The translations under genes were made by a program, and so were the position numbers. 8,686 nt of DNA. Origin: JBKPDV01 sp046728075 (lineage in GTDB: Bacteria > Acidobacteriota > Thermoanaerobaculia > UBA5066 > Gp7-AA6). Numbering within the stretch: position 1 is the stretch's first letter; each line of letters begins with the position of its first letter. Below are positions 5,693-8,686 of the stretch, in pieces. Below the pieces are notes generated by a model. That model saw nothing but the letters and a program-made list of their open reading frames with translations. It was not told the origin of the DNA and searched no databases. The DNA is taken from contig JBKPDV010000095.1 of NCBI GenBank assembly GCA_046728075.1, positions 1 to 8,686 on the forward strand, written 5' to 3'.

Positions 5693-7486
5693 TCAACCTC
5701 GCGTGGGAAGACTCGAGACGAAGGCGGGGCCGCCGGCGGGTGTTCGGCGCGGCGCGACGGGAGCACGGCCGCCGCGCATCGTGCGAACAAGATTGAACGT
5801 GAAGAAAAGAAGCGCGAGCACGACGGGAACGCCCATGTAAGAGCCGATCACGTAGAAGATCGGACGAAACGCGGCCGGATACTGGAGAAGACGCATCGCC
5901 GTTGCCGCGAGCAGCAGGGCGTAGGTTGCGTGCGCCAGCCGCGGCGACCAGAGCTGCTTGCCCGAGAAGACGGGAAGGATCCGGAAGCTCATCCCGATGA
6001 TCAAGAGTGTGAGGAATCCGATGGTGAAGACGTGCCGCGCGGCATCCGCCCACCAGAGATTCTGGGCGGGAAGGCGCGTTGCTCGCGAGAGAACGACGGC
6101 CGCGAGCTCCAGCACGGCCCAGAGGGCGAGGCATCCGAAGGCCGCGCGGATGGCGAACGTGGGGGAGCCCGGCGTGCGCATCATGGGAAGAGTCGCCCGG
6201 CGCCAGAGAAAACCGTTGCCGGCCAGATAGACGAGCGCGGACAGGCCCGCCGCCGCCAGTCCCGCATCCCGCAGCAGCAACGCCGTCCGAAAGGGAAGAT
6301 CCGGCAGATAGGAAGCGAGGAAGAGCGGGACCGCCGCGATCTGAAGCAGCATCGACGCTTCCGGCGTCCGACGCAGAGCCGGACCCACGCCAAGAAACAG
6401 CGAAACCACGCGATTGGCGAATCCGAAGATCCAGGCGAGCAAGAAGCCGTACAGCGCGGCGAAGTAGAAGGGCTCCGTCAGGGCGACCGGAACCGCCGTC
6501 TCGACGTGGCCCGCGAGCCAGACTCCCTGGGCGGCGACGAACGCGATGCCGATCAGGAGAAAAACGGTTCCCATGCGCACGAAGCGCAGGATCGGGTCGG
6601 TTCGATCGTACTTCCCTCGCTCGACGCGAGCGAGCAGGGTGAAGACGAATCGGGCGAAGAGAAAGACCGACGCGACCTCGAGACCGGCCGAGGCGAGCGA
6701 AAGGACGCGGCCAATCGGATAGAAGCCGAGCGGCTGCCCGATGTTTCGCAGAACGACTCCGGCGAACATCAGCCAGAACGCGGGGCGCGCCGTGGCGGGT
6801 CGAAGCCCGCCGATTCCGAGGATCCGGGGGAGAGCGTGGAAGGAGATCCCCATCAGGAAGAGCGCGGCGAATCCCAGGAGCTGCGTGTGGCCGTGAATCT
6901 GGCGGTGCGAGATCGGGACGTCCGCGCCCGCGGCGATGCGCAGCAGGTCGATCATTCCCGTCGTCGCGCCGAGCGTGAGCGTCAGGAAGAGCGAGCCCAG
7001 GATGAAATGGGGCGAGAAGGGCAAGGCGGCCGAGGCGGGAACGCTCTGTCTCGGAGCGGCCGCGGCGTCGGAGATGGCGGCCGCCCGCACGTCGCGGAGA
7101 AAGTCTTCCAGCGGCAGGCGGTGCACCGTGGCGAACCAGGCCAGCGGCTCCTCCGGCCCGTCCTCGCCGCCGCAATCGCCCAACCCGTAGCGCTCGAAGA
7201 CCGGATGGGTCGATGGAAAGCGGCGCCGGACCTCGCGGATCGACATCGTCGGTGGAACCAGGTTGTACGCCTCGGCGACCCTGTGCGCCGACTCGAGGTC
7301 TTCGAGGACCTCCGCGAGCACGACCCCCTCGGCCGCGCAGGCGTCCTCGAGTGGATGCTCTCCGCCGCAACAGGTGTCCAGGCCGTAAGAGGCGAGGACC
7401 GGTCGGGCGACCGGAGAGCGCTCGATCAAGATCTTGACGGGAAGCTTCGGATCGAACATCGGATCGCTCTTCATGACCTGCAGCAT
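5693..7486 (-). CDS. nnrS: ScdA_N (DUF542) - DUF1858-like - NnrS fusion membrane protein
   Basis: The product has 597 residues from ATG 7486, with GAAGG at 7492-7496. A GTG one codon earlier and ATGs at 7474 and 7459 are alternatives. Residues about 10-66 match the ScdA N-terminal domain (DUF542), with YGLDTCCGGEHPLEDACA giving Cys39, Cys40 and Cys50; RIC/YtfE iron-sulfur repair proteins carry this domain before a hemerythrin. Residues about 79-134 resemble DUF1858, the domain associated with hybrid cluster protein, but keep only Cys105 (GDCGGEDG). From about 158 to 570 there are roughly 12 hydrophobic segments of the NnrS type, with His194, His198 and His200 (HRQIHGHTQLLGF), His217 (SFHALPR) and His485 (ARHVFTIGF) as likely haem or metal ligands. 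NnrS proteins are inner-membrane haem/copper proteins that relieve nitric-oxide stress. The soluble N-terminus presumably faces the cytoplasm. A Crp/Fnr gene lies 73 bp downstream and a dyad lies upstream. Confidence 0.87.
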   Translation of the reverse strand: MLQVMKSDPMFDPKLPVKILIERSPVARPVLASYGLDTCCGGEHPLEDACAAEGVVLAEVLEDLESAHRVAEAYNLVPPTMSIREVRRRFPSTHPVFERYGLGDCGGEDGPEEPLAWFATVHRLPLEDFLRDVRAAAISDAAAAPRQSVPASAALPFSPHFILGSLFLTLTLGATTGMIDLLRIAAGADVPISHRQIHGHTQLLGFAALFLMGISFHALPRILGIGGLRPATARPAFWLMFAGVVLRNIGQPLGFYPIGRVLSLASAGLEVASVFLFARFVFTLLARVERGKYDRTDPILRFVRMGTVFLLIGIAFVAAQGVWLAGHVETAVPVALTEPFYFAALYGFLLAWIFGFANRVVSLFLGVGPALRRTPEASMLLQIAAVPLFLASYLPDLPFRTALLLRDAGLAAAGLSALVYLAGNGFLWRRATLPMMRTPGSPTFAIRAAFGCLALWAVLELAAVVLSRATRLPAQNLWWADAARHVFTIGFLTLLIIGMSFRILPVFSGKQLWSPRLAHATYALLLAATAMRLLQYPAAFRPIFYVIGSYMGVPVVLALLFFTFNLVRTMRGGRAPVAPRRTPAGGPAFVSSLPTRG

Positions 7487-7508
7487 CACAGCCTTCGCGC
7501 GTCGGCTT

Positions 7509-7526
7509 CTATGACCTGAGTCATAG
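7509..7526. promoter_or_regulatory. 18-bp perfect dyad with Crp/Fnr half-site spacing
   Basis: CTATGAC-CTGA-GTCATAG is a perfect 7-bp inverted repeat. Written as TATGA-N6-TCATA it has the geometry of Crp (TGTGA-N6-TCACA) and Fnr (TTGA-N6-TCAA) sites. It lies 13 bases upstream of the nnrS ribosome site and about 134 bases before the ferritin-like gene start, and could control either or both. The adjacent Crp/Fnr protein is the natural candidate to bind it. If ATG 7486 is the true start, the site is too close for class II activation and would suit repression. No second gene or clear promoter hexamers were found in the 7487-7659 gap. Confidence 0.6.
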
Positions 7527-7659
7527 CGGGCGGAAGATTCTCTTCTCGGTCGCCGGGAGCCATCCCTACGACAGGGCGGAGTGGGCTTCGGCCCGAACGA
7601 CTCGAGGCGACGCGGATCCGAAGCTGGCTAGAATCAACATGCCACCGGAAGGAGAAAGC

Positions 7660-8100
7660 ATGGAAGAAAAGGCCTTCGATCGGGCAGCCGTATTGACCAC
7701 CTTGAACCGCATTCTCGAGACGGAACTGGCCGGGGTCGTTCGCTATACCCACTACTCGCTGATGATCTTCGGATACAACCGGATTCCGATCGTCTCCTGG
7801 CTGCGAGGACAAGCCACAGAGTCTTTGGCACACGCGCAGGAGGCGGGAGAGAAGATCACGCACCTCGCGGACCATCCCTCGCTGGCGATCGGGCCGCTGC
7901 TCGAGACGCACCGTCACGACATCGGCGACATCTTGCGCGAGGCGCTCGAGCACGAGAAAGGAGGCCTGGCGCATTACCGCGACCTGCTGAATCTCGTGGA
8001 GGGGCGGTCCACCTTCCTGGAAGAGTACGCGCGGCAGATGATCTTCCAGGAGGAGGCTCACGTGGGAGAGGTGGAAAAGATGCTCCGTCGGCCGGCTTAG
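7660..8100 (+). CDS. Bacterioferritin-like di-iron protein
   Basis: The product has 146 residues from ATG 7660, which has GGAAGGAG (7647-7654) 5 bases upstream; an in-frame ATG at 7639 lies before that site and is less likely. It is a four-helix ferritin-like protein. Aligned by eye with E. coli Bfr, the di-iron ligands are Glu22 (TELAGVVRYTHY), His58 and Glu61 (ESLAHAQEAGE), Glu99 (LEHEKGG), and Glu131 and His134 (FQEEAH). At the second helix the order is His...Glu, not the Glu...His of Bfr. The methionine that binds haem in Bfr (Met52) aligns with Ala59, so classical haem binding is unlikely. Expected roles are ferrous iron oxidation and storage, or peroxide/NO-linked iron handling, in the cytoplasm. 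It diverges from nnrS, which could make iron available for cluster repair, though that is inference. The length is near that of Bfr (158). Confidence 0.88.
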   Translation: MEEKAFDRAAVLTTLNRILETELAGVVRYTHYSLMIFGYNRIPIVSWLRGQATESLAHAQEAGEKITHLADHPSLAIGPLLETHRHDIGDILREALEHEKGGLAHYRDLLNLVEGRSTFLEEYARQMIFQEEAHVGEVEKMLRRPA

Positions 8101-8114
8101 CCTCGGTCCTTCGC

Positions 8115-8132
8115 GCGTCCCGTTAGGGGCGC
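8115..8132. terminator. Hairpin between convergent ferritin-like and osmC genes
   Basis: GCGTCCC-GTTA-GGGGCGC forms a 7-bp stem with one G:T pair, 14 bases after the ferritin-like stop and inside the 87-bp convergent gap. No T-run follows on either strand, so it is only a candidate terminator. Confidence 0.4.
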
Positions 8133-8187
8133 AGAGCCAAGCCCCCGATTCTGTCTCCGTATTCCTGCGGCTCAGCCGGGAAGAGGT

Positions 8188-8643
8188 CTACTGAGGCGGG
8201 AAAGAGCGCCAGTCGTCGCCGGTCGTGCCGGCCGGTACGACTTCCGCCGCCGGCGCCGCGATGGCGAAGGCGTCGAACTGCGGCGGTTCGGCGAGATGGC
8301 GCTTGACGGAGCACTGATCGACGGCCCGCAGGATCGCTTCCCGGTACTTCTCCGGAAATTCCGGCGGCAACGCGATCTCGATCCGGATGCGCGCGACCCG
8401 CTTTTTGTCGTCGGGGGCATTCTGAGGCGTGACCGAAAGAGCGAGCCCCTCCGTGTCGAGGTTGCGTTGCTGGCAGAAGCGCAAGGCGTAGAAGCCCGCG
8501 CAGGTCCCGACTGAGGCGAGGAACAAGTCGAACGGCGAGGGCGCCGCGCCGGAGCCTCCCTGGGCGACGGGCTGGTCGGTGCGAATCCAGAAGCCTTCGT
8601 GAAGCGCGTCGACCCGCAGGCCTCCTGGGAAACGAATTTCCAT
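8188..8643 (-). CDS. OsmC/Ohr-family thiol peroxidase-like protein
   Basis: The product has 151 residues from ATG 8643 (MEIRFPGG), with only a weak ribosome site upstream. The segment GGSGAAPSPFDLFLASVGTC (29-48) is the OsmC signature leading into the first redox cysteine, Cys48, at the start of the central helix. The second, Cys111 (VDQCSVKRHL), is 63 residues on, close to the Cys59/Cys125 spacing of E. coli OsmC. Cys57 is extra. OsmC proteins are cytoplasmic homodimers that reduce organic or inorganic hydroperoxides using these two cysteines. The sequence is closest in style to the YhfA-like OsmC branch rather than Ohr, and in that branch the substrate is often unproven. A C-terminal extension of about 20 residues, Pro/Ala-rich, follows the usual end. 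It converges on the ferritin-like gene, and its own promoter lies partly beyond the window. Confidence 0.9.
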   Translation of the reverse strand: MEIRFPGGLRVDALHEGFWIRTDQPVAQGGSGAAPSPFDLFLASVGTCAGFYALRFCQQRNLDTEGLALSVTPQNAPDDKKRVARIRIEIALPPEFPEKYREAILRAVDQCSVKRHLAEPPQFDAFAIAAPAAEVVPAGTTGDDWRSFPPQ

Positions 8644-8686
8644 GAGCTCAGGTCCGTTTCAACCTGGAAGCGTGAAGGAGGGGGAC
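8644..8686. other. Upstream edge of the osmC-like gene
   Basis: These 43 bases hold the leader of the OsmC-family gene. No clear promoter hexamer, operator or second gene was recognised before the window ends. Confidence 0.4.

Noticed and set aside
5620..5790. N-terminal extension of the Crp/Fnr frame
   Set aside because: It would overlap the nnrS end by about 100 bases, is Arg/Pro-rich and precedes a start that already gives a normal family length.
5565..7370. Second minus-strand frame within nnrS (601 codons)
   Set aside because: It is out of frame with the motif-bearing product, almost wholly Arg/Pro/Ser-rich, and bridges into the regulator gene without any domain.
5930..7519. Plus-strand open frame opposite the nnrS fusion (529 codons)
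   Set aside because: The product is an Arg/Glu/Gly-rich low-complexity sequence, whereas the minus strand shows membrane helices and conserved motifs.

Overview
This window is GC-rich and gene-dense, with short intergenic gaps. Eight protein-coding genes are supported, and no RNA gene, CRISPR array, insertion sequence or phage gene is visible. Codon use strongly favours G/C at third positions throughout, and nothing looks recently imported. The gene set (Nfn-type transhydrogenase, NnrS fused to an ScdA-type domain, several Crp/Fnr-era stress genes) suggests a free-living bacterium with a respiratory or facultative lifestyle. An Acidobacteriota-like or other GC-rich environmental lineage is plausible, but taxonomy cannot be fixed from the sequence alone.

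Layout. At the left edge a dps gene (minus strand, C-terminus cut off by the window) diverges from a plus-strand operon of three genes: nfnA, nfnB and a radical SAM gene. nfnA and nfnB encode the two subunits of an NADH-dependent reduced ferredoxin:NADP+ oxidoreductase and are 2 bases apart. The radical SAM gene starts 25 bases after nfnB. This operon converges, across a cluster of small hairpins, on a minus-strand gene for a small exported protein that is extremely rich in methionine. Next, also on the minus strand, come a Crp/Fnr-family regulator and upstream of it a large gene whose product joins an ScdA-type di-cysteine domain and a DUF1858-like domain to an NnrS-type membrane protein. Divergent from that gene is a bacterioferritin-like di-iron protein on the plus strand, which converges on an OsmC-family peroxide-defence gene on the minus strand.

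How the parts may fit. The right half reads as a nitric-oxide and iron stress module. It holds a Crp/Fnr regulator lacking both cAMP-contact residues and the Fnr cysteine cluster, an NnrS protein carrying the domain used by RIC/YtfE iron-sulfur repair proteins, an iron-storage-like protein and OsmC. A perfect 18-bp dyad with Crp/Fnr half-site spacing (TATGA-N6-TCATA) lies just upstream of the nnrS fusion gene, in the region shared with the ferritin-like gene, and is the obvious candidate operator for the neighbouring regulator. In the left half, Nfn couples NADH, ferredoxin and NADP(H), and could supply low-potential electrons to the radical SAM enzyme encoded behind it. Dps adds iron sequestration and DNA protection.

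The best candidates for something new are the ScdA_N/DUF1858/NnrS fusion with its dyad, and the nfnAB-linked radical SAM protein with a wide CX10CX2C cluster motif.
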